From CBDUEV01 sp965366365 (GTDB lineage Bacteria; Actinomycetota; Acidimicrobiia; Spongiisociales; JAENVV01), in assembly GCA_965366365.1 (NCBI GenBank), contig CBDUEV010000003.1, forward strand, positions 1 to 64,000: a DNA stretch of 64,000 nucleotides. The letters run 5' to 3'. Of the stretch, positions 49,199 to 58,478 are shown piece by piece. The position numbers were made by a program, and so were the translations under genes. The notes beneath the pieces are model-generated. The model was not told the origin of the DNA and searched no databases. It was given only the letters and a program-made list of their open reading frames with translations. Within the stretch, counting starts at the first letter, position 1. The number at the start of each line of letters is the position of its first letter.

Positions 49199-50862
49199 AT
49201 GCCGGCGGCCACCACACAGTTCCGGCCGAGGTCCTTCGCTCGGTAGAGAGCCTTGTCTGCTTCGTGCAGCAGACTGTCGAAGTCCGGGACGTCGGATGAC
49301 AGTTCGGCCACCCCCGCCGACAGGGAGATCTGGATGAGACCTCCGGTCGTGCGTATGGGCGTTTCGGCCACCCTGCTGCGCAGACGGTCGACGACTGCGA
49401 AAGCCCCACCCAGATCGGTGTCGGGCATGACGATGGTGAACTCCTCACCCCCGTACCTGGCGAGGAGGTCACCTTCTCGGACGGCGTGCTGAAGGCGACC
49501 CGCCAGCGCCACCAAGACCTCGTCGCCCAGGGCGTGACCGTGGGTGTCGTTGATCACCTTGAAGTTGTCGACGTCGACCATGGCCACGGTGATGGGCCGG
49601 CCCCGGACCGCCGCCTGGGTGGCGAGCTGAGCAGCCGCGTCGAGGAGGTGCCGGCGGTTGGCCAAGCCAGTCAGTTGATCCGTGTCGGCGATGCCCTGAA
49701 GTTCGTTCATCGGGGCCAGAACTCGTCGGGCGATCCACAGACCGGCGCCGGCCAGGACGATCGAGATCGCCACGCCGAGGTAGACATTGGTGCGTTCGTT
49801 GTCCCGCAGCCCACCGAGGAAGTCCTTCTCCGGGGCGTGCACCCCGATGATCCACGTTGTTGCCTCGTCAATCTCGAACGGCACGAAGGCCGCCTGGTGG
49901 ACTTCGCCCCCGTGCGAGAACTCCCGGGTCCACGATGCCGCGGGGGTCCCGGCACCTCCCCCGGCCACGAACGCCGCGTAGGCGGCCTCGGAGGCAGTCG
50001 TCTGGGAGGAATCGACCTGCCACGACTCGATCGGGTCGGAGCCCGTCACCGGGGCAACCGGCTCAGACCCCTCGATGAGGTCCGAATAGGCGATCAACTG
50101 ACCCTCTTCGTCAACGATGAAGGCCGAGCCGCGCTCGCCGATATCGAGCGATCCAAGGAAGGACGCCAGAGCGGAAAGATCGATATCGACACCGACCACC
50201 CCCACCAGCTGACCGTCCTTGTGGACCGCCTCTGCCACCGTGATGCCCGGTTGCTGTGAGGAGAAGAACATGTACGGGTCGGTCCACACCGGTTCGTCCG
50301 ACGCAGCGGCTGACACGTACCAAGGTCGCCCGCGCGGATCGTAGGAGTCTTGCGGATCTGGCCGGGCGGACAGCTCCCGATGCTCGGTATCCCGCCACGA
50401 GAGACTGACGCTTCGGTTGCCGTTGACGTCCCGTTCCACCACCTTGAGGCGATAGACGGCTTCCGGCTCCGTGAAGTCCCGATTCACGAAGGTGAACGAG
50501 CCATCAGCTCCCCCGAAGTAGATGCCGTCGAACTCGGGATTGGCGTCCATGACATCGAAGAAGAACTGCTCGACCTGGTCGGGTTGGCCGACATCGAGGG
50601 CCGAGGTCTCGAGCAGAGCCGCGGTGAGCTCGGTGGTACGCACCGCCGGGTCCAGAAATCCGAGCGTTCGAACCTCCGACCGATCAGCGGCGCCAACCAA
50701 GATCTCCTGCATGTGGGCAAGCAGCACGCCCTGGGACGTCACATGGGAGGAAATCAGGAGGGCTCCGACCGCAACGAGTTGCAGCAGCACGAGACCCAGA
50801 ATGAGCCAGAGGCGGAACGCCCGGGGAAGCGCGCGTTCGAGCCTGACGGGACGATTGAACAT
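49195..50862 (-). CDS. Diguanylate cyclase with dCache sensor
   Basis: 555 residues from ATG 50862; a longer frame to 50949 adds an Arg-rich stretch. Membrane segments at about 15-38 and 350-370 enclose a dCache domain (GIYFGGADGSFTFVNRD, DPRGRPWYVSAAAS, VWTDPYMFFSSQQPGITVAEAV, VGVVGVDIDLSAL). The GGDEF domain spans about 390-555: TDQLTGLANRRHLLDAA and the active loop RYGGEEF. REGD five residues before GGEEF is a complete product-inhibition site. It makes cyclic di-GMP from two GTP in response to an external ligand. No phosphodiesterase or c-di-GMP effector is adjacent. Confidence 0.94.
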   Translation of the reverse strand: MFNRPVRLERALPRAFRLWLILGLVLLQLVAVGALLISSHVTSQGVLLAHMQEILVGAADRSEVRTLGFLDPAVRTTELTAALLETSALDVGQPDQVEQFFFDVMDANPEFDGIYFGGADGSFTFVNRDFTEPEAVYRLKVVERDVNGNRSVSLSWRDTEHRELSARPDPQDSYDPRGRPWYVSAAASDEPVWTDPYMFFSSQQPGITVAEAVHKDGQLVGVVGVDIDLSALASFLGSLDIGERGSAFIVDEEGQLIAYSDLIEGSEPVAPVTGSDPIESWQVDSSQTTASEAAYAAFVAGGGAGTPAASWTREFSHGGEVHQAAFVPFEIDEATTWIIGVHAPEKDFLGGLRDNERTNVYLGVAISIVLAGAGLWIARRVLAPMNELQGIADTDQLTGLANRRHLLDAAAQLATQAAVRGRPITVAMVDVDNFKVINDTHGHALGDEVLVALAGRLQHAVREGDLLARYGGEEFTIVMPDTDLGGAFAVVDRLRSRVAETPIRTTGGLIQISLSAGVAELSSDVPDFDSLLHEADKALYRAKDLGRNCVVAAGI

Positions 50863-51195
50863 ATCCAGATGTATCGGCCCACGAAGTCCGCCCGGTAAGC
50901 GATTCCTTCGCTCGAGGCGTCCGACGCACCGAGCCCGTTTCTCATCCAACTCTTAGGTTCCTTTGACAGAGCGTTCAGAACCGCGCCCAATACTGAGAGT
51001 CCAATACGGGAATACGGAACCAAGCAATCGAAATCGAGACCGTCGAAGCAGGACCAGTTGCCGGAAGAGGCATCCAAGCACATGTGAATGAAGACCGGCA
51101 AGGTTTCATCCTCCCGAGACCGGCCACCGTGAAGCGTGCGGGCGATCGGATCCTCCCTCCCCGATCGCCCGCCACCTCTCCTGAAAGGAACCCAC
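50863..51195. other. Divergent intergenic region with hairpin
   Basis: 333 bases between the cyclase start and a small plus-strand gene. It contains one TCTTAGGTTC (50951-50960), similar to the response-regulator boxes, followed by TTTGACA, and the hairpin described separately. I see no conserved coding frame and no known riboswitch core. Confidence 0.5.
51138..51172 (+). promoter_or_regulatory. Leader hairpin upstream of small Cys/His protein
   Basis: GCGGGCGATCGG (51138-51149) and CCGATCGCCCGC (51161-51172) form a perfect 12-bp stem around an 11-base loop ATCCTCCCTCC. The loop carries CCTCC, complementary to a Shine-Dalgarno sequence. The stem ends 24 bases before the start codon, whose ribosome binding sequence is GAAAGGA. 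It may be a regulatory leader or an attenuator, or a terminator of an upstream short transcript; there is no T-tract. Confidence 0.5.
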
Positions 51196-51384
51196 ATGGA
51201 CCACGCTATTTCTGCCAAACGACCGGCCGGCAGGCCGCGTCGCCCCAAGAGCTACGAAGCCGGGCGCGTGTGTGGTGGGACCGGATGCGAAACGCGCCTC
51301 TCCCGATACAACAAGGGCGAGTTCTGTCATGTGCACGCACCGGTCAAGTTCCCGCGAGTACGCGGCCGGGTCGAGGAGCAGTAG
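51196..51384 (+). CDS. Small Cys/His-motif protein
   Basis: 62 residues from ATG 51196 with AAAGGA upstream. A basic N-terminus (KRPAGRPRRPKSYEAG) precedes a compact motif VCGGTGCETRLSRYNKGEFCHVHAP: three Cys and two His that could hold one zinc ion. The same C...GC.T.LSRYN...C..H pattern occurs in small actinobacterial proteins and in some regulators, so a DNA-binding or structural role is plausible. Function unknown. It ends 49 bases before the aldo-keto reductase gene. Confidence 0.75.
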   Translation: MDHAISAKRPAGRPRRPKSYEAGRVCGGTGCETRLSRYNKGEFCHVHAPVKFPRVRGRVEEQ

Positions 51385-51433
51385 CGTTCAGTCCGGGTAG
51401 GCTCCCGGACGAGTCGTCCAACGGGAGAGCCAC

Positions 51434-52384
51434 ATGCGGTACCGAAGCCTGGGGAAGTGGGGAGTGAAGGTCTCGGAGGTCTCGCTGGGGGCATGGACCA
51501 CCTACGGCGACAGTGTCCGCGATCTCGCCCAGATTCGCGAGATTGCTCGGATCGCCTATGACGCCGGGGTGAACTTCTTCGACAACGCCGACGTCTATGC
51601 CACCGGAAAGGCCGAAGAGGTCATGGGTGAGGTGCTGGCCGACTTCCCTCGTCACACCCTGGTGCTGTCCTCCAAGGCGTTCTGGCCGATGTCCGACGAC
51701 GTCAACGATCGTGGGCTGAGCCGCAAACACCTGCGCCACTCGATCGACCAGACCCTTCGGAGATTGAGAGTCGACTACGTCGACCTCTATTTCGCTCACC
51801 GGTACGACCCCAACACCCCCATGGAAGAGATCGTCTCGACGTTCTCGGGCCTGGTCGATCAGGGCAAGATCCTCTACTGGGGCACCTCGGAATGGCCCGC
51901 CGCTCGCATCGCCGAGGCTGTGGCCTTTGCCAATGGACACGGATACCATCCCCCCGTGGTCGAACAGCCCCAGTACTCGATGCTGGTTCGCGACCGTGTG
52001 GAGAAACGCATTCTTCCTGTCACCGACTCGACCGGCATGGGCGTCGTGGTGTGGAGCCCGCTGGCCATGGGAATGCTGACGGGCAAATACGACGAAGGGA
52101 TGCCTGAAGGGGCGCGCCTCACCAGCAATGACGGATTCCGGGAACAGTTGCTCAATGACGCGAACCGGCGCCGTGTGGTGGCACTGCGCGAGGTGGCAGA
52201 CGATCTGGGAATCACCCGCACTCAGCTGGCCCTGGCGTGGGTCCTGCGTTCCCCTTCGATCTCCTCTGCGATCACCGGTGCCACTCACCCGAGCCAAATC
52301 GCCGAGAGCCTCGGGGCCAGCGGTGTCGATCTTTTGCCAGAGTCCGTCGAACGCATCGACGCCATCCTCGCCTCAGACGACTGA
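51434..52384 (+). CDS. Aldo/keto reductase, potassium-channel beta-subunit type
   Basis: 316 residues, full TIM barrel. Catalytic tetrad: Asp in NFFDNADVY with Tyr four residues on, Lys in VLSSKAFWPM, and His in YFAHRYDPNTPMEE. NADPH-site motifs include YWGTSEWPAARI, VEQPQYSMLVR, VVWSPLAMGMLTGKY and SSAITGATHPSQI. This matches the YghZ/KCAB branch, which reduces aldehydes such as methylglyoxal. Typically a detoxification enzyme; the natural substrate here is not known. Confidence 0.96.
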   Translation: MRYRSLGKWGVKVSEVSLGAWTTYGDSVRDLAQIREIARIAYDAGVNFFDNADVYATGKAEEVMGEVLADFPRHTLVLSSKAFWPMSDDVNDRGLSRKHLRHSIDQTLRRLRVDYVDLYFAHRYDPNTPMEEIVSTFSGLVDQGKILYWGTSEWPAARIAEAVAFANGHGYHPPVVEQPQYSMLVRDRVEKRILPVTDSTGMGVVVWSPLAMGMLTGKYDEGMPEGARLTSNDGFREQLLNDANRRRVVALREVADDLGITRTQLALAWVLRSPSISSAITGATHPSQIAESLGASGVDLLPESVERIDAILASDD

Positions 52385-52447
52385 CGCCCACGCAGCTCTC
52401 TCGTCGGGATCGCCGCTCGCGAGCCGGCGGACGGGACGCTCGCCTGA

Positions 52448-53908
52448 TCAACGCTGCTCGACGGTGGGCAACTCGAAGCGGAACTCGCTCCATCCGTCGA
52501 TGTAGTCGTAGGTGAGGTCACCGTCCATCATTCGGGCGAGCTGCCGCGAGACGGCTAGCCCCAGTCCGGCTGCGTCGGGCCTCGAAGCCCCGCCGGTCGA
52601 CTGGAACGGCTCGAAAGCCCCGGCGCGGTCGTCCACAGGGATCCCGCTGCCGTTGTCGCTCACGACGAGAGTCACGACCTCGTCCTGCCGCACCGTTTCG
52701 ATCCGGACGATGTCGCCGCCGTAGCGGCTGGCGTTGGTGAGCAGGTTGCGGACGATTTGTCGGGTCCGGAGGGGATCGGCGAGCACCATGGTCGGAGAGG
52801 CCTGCACCACGAACTCCTTCCCGGCGTCCCGCTGCAGTGGTTCATAGGCGGCTATCACCTCGGCGCTCAGGTCCATCGGAACCGGGTCGATACTCACCGT
52901 TCCCAGGTCGGCGCGCGCCCCCACGATCAAGTCCTCGATGATGTCGGAGACCTCCTGAGCCTGAGAGAACACCATGCGAGTCGCTTCGGTCCGGCCCTCC
53001 ACGTCGTCGCCAAAGGCTCCGGCGCACAGCATTTCGGCGAAGCCGAGAACGGCCGTCAACGGCGTCCGTAGCTCGTGCGAGATCGTGGCAACGAACTCGT
53101 CCTTGGCATCCACCAGGCGCTGCATGTGTTCCTTCTCGGCCGCCGCTTCGAGGGCCGAGAGGTCATGGCACACCACCGAGAAGTACGCCTGGTCGTCGTG
53201 GTCGGATTTCTCATGATGCATGAGGGTCACGGTGTGACGAATCGGCACGCCGTGGACGTTGACCAGGTAGCGGTCTTCACGCCACGAGCCATCCAGGAGG
53301 AGATCCGGTAGCACCGCGTACCAGAAGGCCGAGTCGTCGTCTGTGGCGAAAAGAGCCGACGCCCGCAAGCTGGGAAGCGCATCCAGGTTCGGATTCCCGA
53401 AGAACCGATGGGCGGATGGATTCATGAAGAAGACTCGTTCGGAGGCGTCGATGAGCAGGACGAGGTCGTCGGCGGCTTCGATGATCGCCGCCAGGCGAGC
53501 GTTGCGCGCCTCGGAGGCGCCCAGGTCCAAACCTGCCTGGCGTCGATAGTCCGCGTAGCGCAGGGCGCGACCCAATGCCGCCGCATTCACCGACTCGCGA
53601 GCGATACTGTCATCGGCTCGACCTTCCTGGACGGCAGCCTCCCCCAGCAGGGGATCGTCGACGATGGCGATGAGAGGCGCGCTGCCGATCATGGCCCGCA
53701 CGGCGCGCAGTCCGGCAATGCCGTCGGCGTCAGGCACGCCTAGATCCAAAACCACAGCATCAGGGGGGCGCTCGTGGAGCGCAGTGAAACCCTCGGCGAG
53801 CGAACCCGCCGTTCTGATCACGTCGGTACTGCCTGAGCTTTCCACGAGCCGGCACAAGGTGCCTGGTTGTGAAGACTCAACGACGAGCACCATGCCGAGC
53901 TTCTTCAT
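52448..53908 (-). CDS. PAS sensor histidine kinase with degenerate receiver
   Basis: 486 residues, no membrane segment. Residues 1-120 are receiver-like (VLVVESSQPG, DAVVLDLGVPDADGIAGL). Only one acidic residue lies in the first pocket and the expected Lys region reads ADDSIARES, so phosphorylation is doubtful. PAS domain at about 137-250 (IIEAADDLVLLIDASERVFFMNPSA), HisKA with His in VATISHELRTPLTAVLGFAE, ATPase domain with NLLTNASRYGG, VSDNGSGIPVDD and AAGLGLAVSRQLARMMDG. A cytosolic orphan kinase; no partner regulator is adjacent. Confidence 0.9.
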   Translation of the reverse strand: MKKLGMVLVVESSQPGTLCRLVESSGSTDVIRTAGSLAEGFTALHERPPDAVVLDLGVPDADGIAGLRAVRAMIGSAPLIAIVDDPLLGEAAVQEGRADDSIARESVNAAALGRALRYADYRRQAGLDLGASEARNARLAAIIEAADDLVLLIDASERVFFMNPSAHRFFGNPNLDALPSLRASALFATDDDSAFWYAVLPDLLLDGSWREDRYLVNVHGVPIRHTVTLMHHEKSDHDDQAYFSVVCHDLSALEAAAEKEHMQRLVDAKDEFVATISHELRTPLTAVLGFAEMLCAGAFGDDVEGRTEATRMVFSQAQEVSDIIEDLIVGARADLGTVSIDPVPMDLSAEVIAAYEPLQRDAGKEFVVQASPTMVLADPLRTRQIVRNLLTNASRYGGDIVRIETVRQDEVVTLVVSDNGSGIPVDDRAGAFEPFQSTGGASRPDAAGLGLAVSRQLARMMDGDLTYDYIDGWSEFRFELPTVEQR

Positions 53909-53958
53909 ATACAGTTTTCATCGGCCCGGATCGACCCGGCTTGAGCGCTGTGATGGCT

Positions 53959-55143
53959 TCAGAGACCGGCCTGGCGCCACGCCTCTCGAATCTTGGTTCG
54001 GCCCGAACGAAGGATGCCACCTCGGTAGATCCGGGCCGCGATCCGTATCAAGACGATGGTGCTCACCACCGTGGAGGCGATGGCGACGCCGAACTGCCAG
54101 GGCGGGACCTCCAACGCGGCGGATCGCACGAGCATCACCATCGGAGCCGTGATCGGCAGCATGGACGCCACCTCGACGAGAGTCGTCTCGGGATCGGCGG
54201 TGGCAACGAGGGCGATGAAGTAGCCGGGGAGAATCGCAACGATGGGGATCCACGAGACGGACTGGACGTCCTCCTGCCGGGAGACGAGCGACCCGGCGGC
54301 GGCGAAGAGAACGCTGTAGAGGCTATAGCCGAGGAGGAACCACATCACCACTGAAAGCAGAATGCCGAGACCCATTTCGCCGAGGTCGGGCAGGTCCGCG
54401 AGGTCGATGACGTTCAGGATCGCCACCAGGGATCCCCCGATCAGGATGAGCTGGACGAGACCGAGCAACCCGATGCCAATCACCTTCCCGGCGAGCAACT
54501 CGACGGGGCGCACCCGAGACAAGACGACCTCGGCAACTCGACCCGCCTTCTCCTCGAGGACACCGAGCAGCACGAATTGACCGAACATCACAATCGAGAT
54601 GAAGAGAAGCAGCACACCAACGTAGGCAGCCGCCGAGCGCGCCTCGGCGTCGGGGTCGGGTTCGGACAGCGTCACCACCTCGGGCGGTTCGGGGGCCAGG
54701 AGCGCAGCCAGCTCGTCGGGAGCGAGGCCAAGTTCGACGCTGGCGATCTGACGGTCGGCGAACCCGAACGCGGCCACGAAGATCGCTTGCAGAGTCCCCG
54801 AGGCTTGCTGGCGATAGACGACCTCGCGTCCGTCGACGAGGGCCTCCACCTCCCCGGCGTCGAGGGCGACCTCGCCCAACTCCCGAGAGGAGTAGCTCTC
54901 GACTTCGAGATCGACCCCGGCCCCGTCCGCGGCAAAGTCGAGCGCCGCTTCGAACTCGACTGCGAAGGGGGTCACCATTCCGACAGGAATCGCACTCGGA
55001 CCTTCGAGCACTTGGGCGAGGAGGGGCACACCTCCGAAGATCGCAGCCATCACCGCCAACGTCGCCACGAGGAATATCCGACTCTGGGCACGCTGGACGA
55101 AATCCCTGCGGGCCACCTCGAAGATCGAACGCCATCGACTCAT
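53959..55143 (-). CDS. ABC exporter permease (NatB/ABC-2 type)
   Basis: 394 residues from ATG 55143 (overlap ATGA with the ATPase gene). Membrane segment near 25-45, an extracytoplasmic domain at about 50-190, then six C-terminal segments (VGVLLLFISIVMFGQFVLLGVLEEKAGRVAEVVLSRV is the conserved helix and coupling region). The EEKxxRVxEVxLS motif is typical of the NatB sodium-exporter-like ABC-2 family. With the upstream ATPase it would export a cation or small compound. A longer frame to 55326 is not supported. Confidence 0.93.
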   Translation of the reverse strand: MSRWRSIFEVARRDFVQRAQSRIFLVATLAVMAAIFGGVPLLAQVLEGPSAIPVGMVTPFAVEFEAALDFAADGAGVDLEVESYSSRELGEVALDAGEVEALVDGREVVYRQQASGTLQAIFVAAFGFADRQIASVELGLAPDELAALLAPEPPEVVTLSEPDPDAEARSAAAYVGVLLLFISIVMFGQFVLLGVLEEKAGRVAEVVLSRVRPVELLAGKVIGIGLLGLVQLILIGGSLVAILNVIDLADLPDLGEMGLGILLSVVMWFLLGYSLYSVLFAAAGSLVSRQEDVQSVSWIPIVAILPGYFIALVATADPETTLVEVASMLPITAPMVMLVRSAALEVPPWQFGVAIASTVVSTIVLIRIAARIYRGGILRSGRTKIREAWRQAGL

Positions 55144-56024
55144 GAACCGACCGCCTGGCGGAAGAGATCCGAGAGGTGGGGCGGACCATAGGAGAAATCG
55201 GTCACGTCGCCCTCGGCTCCGGCCTGGGCAAGAACATCGTCGAGCCGGATCGTGGCCGGAACCAGGAACCCAGCACCACGGGCGTTTCCGGTCGCCGGCG
55301 CCATCCCTTCCAGGTCGGGAGACCACGCCACGCCGTCGACCGACACCTCGATGCGGATCAGATCGGTTTGGGAACGAAGGGTGGCCACCTCTCCGGACAG
55401 GACGACCGTGCCTTTGTGGATGATCACGACGTCCTGACAGACGTCCTCGACGAGGTCGAGCTGGTGGCTCGAGAAGACGATGCCGACCCCTTCCTCGGCC
55501 AGGTCGACCAGCAGGGTGGACATCGCCGTGATTCCCAGGGGATCCAAACCGGCGAACGGCTCGTCCAACACGAGCAGCTGGGGCGAGTGCACGAGCGCGG
55601 CGGCGAGTTGGACTCGCTGCTGGTTTCCATGCGACAGCTCCTCGAGACGCGAATTCGCTCGGTCGGCCAGGCCCAGTCGAGTCAGCCAGTGATCGGCCGC
55701 CGCGGCCGCCTTCTTACGTGGCAAGCCGGACAACACCCCGAAGTAGGCGAGTTCGTCAGCCACCTTCATCTTGGGGTAGAGGCCCCGTTCCTCGGGCATG
55801 TACCCAAACCGCAGGCGCGTCTCGTGCGTGACCGGTAGGCCCTTCCAACGCACCTCGCCGGCATCCGGCTCGGCAAGGCCGAAGATGCACCGCATGGCAG
55901 TGGTCTTCCCGGCGCCGTTCGGACCGAGGAATCCGACGATTCGGCCGGGGGGCACCACAAAGCTGGCCGCATCGAGGGCAACCACCTCGTTGTATCGCTT
56001 CGAAAGAGCGTCGATTTCGAGCAT
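55140..56024 (-). CDS. ABC exporter ATP-binding protein (NatA type)
   Basis: 294 residues from ATG 56024 (LEIDALSKRYNEV). Walker A FLGPNGAGKTTAMRCIFG at about 34-51, Q-loop region RFGYMPEERGLYPKM, signature LEELSHGNQQRVQLAAAL (SHGNQQ variant as in NatA/DrrA-like proteins), Walker B LLVLDEPFAGLDP and H-loop IVFSSHQLDLVED. A C-terminal domain of about 80 residues (from IRIEVSVDG) is typical of NatA. Forms the exporter with the overlapping permease. Confidence 0.96.
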   Translation of the reverse strand: MLEIDALSKRYNEVVALDAASFVVPPGRIVGFLGPNGAGKTTAMRCIFGLAEPDAGEVRWKGLPVTHETRLRFGYMPEERGLYPKMKVADELAYFGVLSGLPRKKAAAAADHWLTRLGLADRANSRLEELSHGNQQRVQLAAALVHSPQLLVLDEPFAGLDPLGITAMSTLLVDLAEEGVGIVFSSHQLDLVEDVCQDVVIIHKGTVVLSGEVATLRSQTDLIRIEVSVDGVAWSPDLEGMAPATGNARGAGFLVPATIRLDDVLAQAGAEGDVTDFSYGPPHLSDLFRQAVGS

Positions 56025-56218
56025 CAGCCTCCGAACCGTAGCCGGTCCCCACAGACCCAGCCAGGGGCGAATTGCCACACACCTGACGGCTCGCCAAGCG
56101 AGCGACCCTGCAGAGAAACACGCTCCACGGCGGGGCAGGAGTGTGGACCTGCCTCCAGCTCAACTATCGTCGCAGGTGACAAAGCGAACAGATACGCAAA
56201 GACGGACAGCGAGGCATT

Positions 56219-57367
56219 ATGCGAATCGGAATCCTCACAGGCGGCGGGGACGTCCCCGGGCTCAACCCCTGCATCAAGGCGGTCGTCAACCGCGTTGCGG
56301 ACCGAGGCCACGACGTCATCGGAATTCGGCGAGGCTGGGCTGGAGTTGTCGACCACAACCCCGACGACCCCACCTCGGTGGACCGCCATTTCCTGCACCT
56401 CACCCCCAACGTTGTCAGAACCATCGACCGCAGCGGCGGCACGATGCTGCATACCTCGCGGACCAACCCTCAGCGTGTCCGCGACAGAGAGGTCCCCGAT
56501 TTCCTGCGGGATCAGGTGGAGGGCGACGGCCCCCACGATCTGACCGACCATGTCTTGCGGGTCCTCGAAGATCAGAAGTTCGACGTGCTCATTCCGATCG
56601 GGGGCGACGACACACTGTCCTACGGGCAGCGGCTCCACGAAGAAGGCTTTCCTGTCATCGCCATCCCGAAGACCATGGACAACGACGTGCACGGTACCGA
56701 GTACTGCATCGGCTTCTCGACCGCCGTCACCCGCGGGGTCCAGTTCATCACGAACCTTCGCACGTCGACCGGTTCGCACGAGCGGATCGCCGTCGTCGAA
56801 CTGTTCGGTCGCAACAGCGGCGAGACCTCTCTCGTCACGGCCTACCTGTCGGGCGTCGATCGGTCGATCATCTCGGAGGTTCCCTTCGACATCGACCGGC
56901 TCACGGATTTCCTGGTTGAAGACCGAGCCAAGAACCCCAGCAAATACGCGATCCTCACCATCTCGGAGGGAGCACAGCTCATCGACGGGGACATCATCGA
57001 GAGTGGCGAATCCGATGCCTATGGACACCGCAAGCTGGGCGGCATCGGCGCCCACACCGCCGAACTCATCAAGGCGCGGACGGGTATCGGCATCATCGAG
57101 CAACGCCTCGGATACCTGATGCGCTCCGGGAGCCCCGATTCGCTCGACCTCATGGTGGCGATCAACTTCGCGGTCATGGCGGCCGAGCTGGCCATGGAGG
57201 GCGCCACCGGACGGATGGTTGCCCTGCGCGGCGGCACGTACACCGCTGTGCCGATCTCTGTCACCAAGGAAGGCGTGAAGCGTGTGGACGTGGACGAGCT
57301 CTACGACCGAGACGAATACCGCCCCAAGGTGCGCCACGTGACCGGCAAACCGATGTTCTTGTACTGA
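56219..57367 (+). CDS. 6-phosphofructokinase, pyrophosphate-type residues
   Basis: 382 residues. PFK fold with LTGGGDVPGLNPCIKAVVNR at the N-terminus, GGDDT at 128-132, PKTMDND at 150-156 and FGRNSGETSLVTAYLSG. In this family Asp after GGD (Asp131) together with Lys151 in PKTxDND marks use of pyrophosphate; ATP enzymes have Gly in the first position. It would phosphorylate fructose-6-phosphate, or act in reverse, with PPi. Its stop overlaps the start of a second PFK gene (TGATG). The 194 bases upstream hold only a short hairpin. Confidence 0.93.
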   Translation: MRIGILTGGGDVPGLNPCIKAVVNRVADRGHDVIGIRRGWAGVVDHNPDDPTSVDRHFLHLTPNVVRTIDRSGGTMLHTSRTNPQRVRDREVPDFLRDQVEGDGPHDLTDHVLRVLEDQKFDVLIPIGGDDTLSYGQRLHEEGFPVIAIPKTMDNDVHGTEYCIGFSTAVTRGVQFITNLRTSTGSHERIAVVELFGRNSGETSLVTAYLSGVDRSIISEVPFDIDRLTDFLVEDRAKNPSKYAILTISEGAQLIDGDIIESGESDAYGHRKLGGIGAHTAELIKARTGIGIIEQRLGYLMRSGSPDSLDLMVAINFAVMAAELAMEGATGRMVALRGGTYTAVPISVTKEGVKRVDVDELYDRDEYRPKVRHVTGKPMFLY

Positions 57368-58395
57368 TGCGCAATGTCATAGGCGTACTCACCGCAGGCG
57401 GAGACTGCCCGGGCCTCAACGCGGTCATTCGTTCGGTCGTCAGTAGGGCGGTCGAACACCACGACGCAGATGTGGTCGGGATTATGAACGGCTGGGAGGG
57501 CTTGATGGACGGCCGGACCAGGCCCCTCGATCGCGACGACGTGCGAGGGATCCTGCAGCGGGGCGGGACCATCCTCGGAACCTCCCGCAAGGATCCGTAC
57601 GTCCACGGCGACGGGTACGAAAGCGTCCGGCGAACGGTAGAGCGCAACGACATCACCTCGCTCATCGTGATCGGAGGCGACGGAACCCTGCGCACCGCCC
57701 TCAAGCTCTCCGAAGAGGGTCTCTCGGTGGTCGGCGTCCCCAAGACCATCGACAACGACATTTCGGCCACCGACTACACCTTCGGCTTCGATACCGCGCT
57801 GAGTATCGCAACCGACGCCGTCGATCGCATCGCCACGACGGCCGAGGCCCACAACCGAATCATGCTCGTCGAGGTCATGGGACGGACCAAGGGATGGATC
57901 GCCACATACGCAGCCATCGCCGGTGGTGCCGATGCACTTCTCATCCCGGAGATCCCCTACGACCTGGACGACATCGCCCGGAACCTGAAGCGGCGCCACC
58001 GAAAAGGCAGGACCTACTCCGTTGTGGTCGTCGCCGAGGGCGTGGCTCCCCCGGCAGGCGTCACCACCGACAAATCTCTCGACGCCTTCGGCTTCGAGCG
58101 GCTCGGCGGCGTGGCCTACCAAATCGCCCCCGAGCTCGAAGAACGCACCGGTTTCGAGACGCGGGTTACCGTTTTGGGACACCTCCAACGAGGTGGCACG
58201 CCGACTGCGTTCGATCGTGTCCTGGGAACTCGATTCGGGGCGGCGGCCGTGGACATGGCCATCGCCGGGGAGAGCCAGGTGATGGTTGCTGTTCGTTCTG
58301 ATCAGATGGTCGCCGTCCCCCTCGCCGAGGCGTGCGAGTCGATCAAGGGCGTCGGAGACGACCTCTACGACCTCGCCGCCACCTTCTTCAACTGA
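57367..58395 (+). CDS. 6-phosphofructokinase, ATP-type residues
   Basis: 342 residues, ATG sharing one base with the stop of the first PFK. Motifs: LTAGGDCPGLNAVIRSVVSR, GGDGT with Gly106, PKTIDND with Lys126, VEVMGRTKGWIATYAAIAGGAD and LGHLQRGGTPTAFDRVLG. The Gly106/Lys126 pair is that of actinobacterial ATP-dependent PFKs. Translational coupling to a PPi-type paralogue suggests the two enzymes are made together, either as alternative donors or as a mixed oligomer. Ends convergent with the methyltransferase cassette. Confidence 0.93.
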   Translation: MRNVIGVLTAGGDCPGLNAVIRSVVSRAVEHHDADVVGIMNGWEGLMDGRTRPLDRDDVRGILQRGGTILGTSRKDPYVHGDGYESVRRTVERNDITSLIVIGGDGTLRTALKLSEEGLSVVGVPKTIDNDISATDYTFGFDTALSIATDAVDRIATTAEAHNRIMLVEVMGRTKGWIATYAAIAGGADALLIPEIPYDLDDIARNLKRRHRKGRTYSVVVVAEGVAPPAGVTTDKSLDAFGFERLGGVAYQIAPELEERTGFETRVTVLGHLQRGGTPTAFDRVLGTRFGAAAVDMAIAGESQVMVAVRSDQMVAVPLAEACESIKGVGDDLYDLAATFFN

Positions 58396-58478
58396 GTCCC
58401 CTGGACTCCGGCCAAGACTGAGGCCCGGCCCATACCGTGAGTGTCGCCGCCCTGGATTGGCGGCATCGGTTTCGCCGA

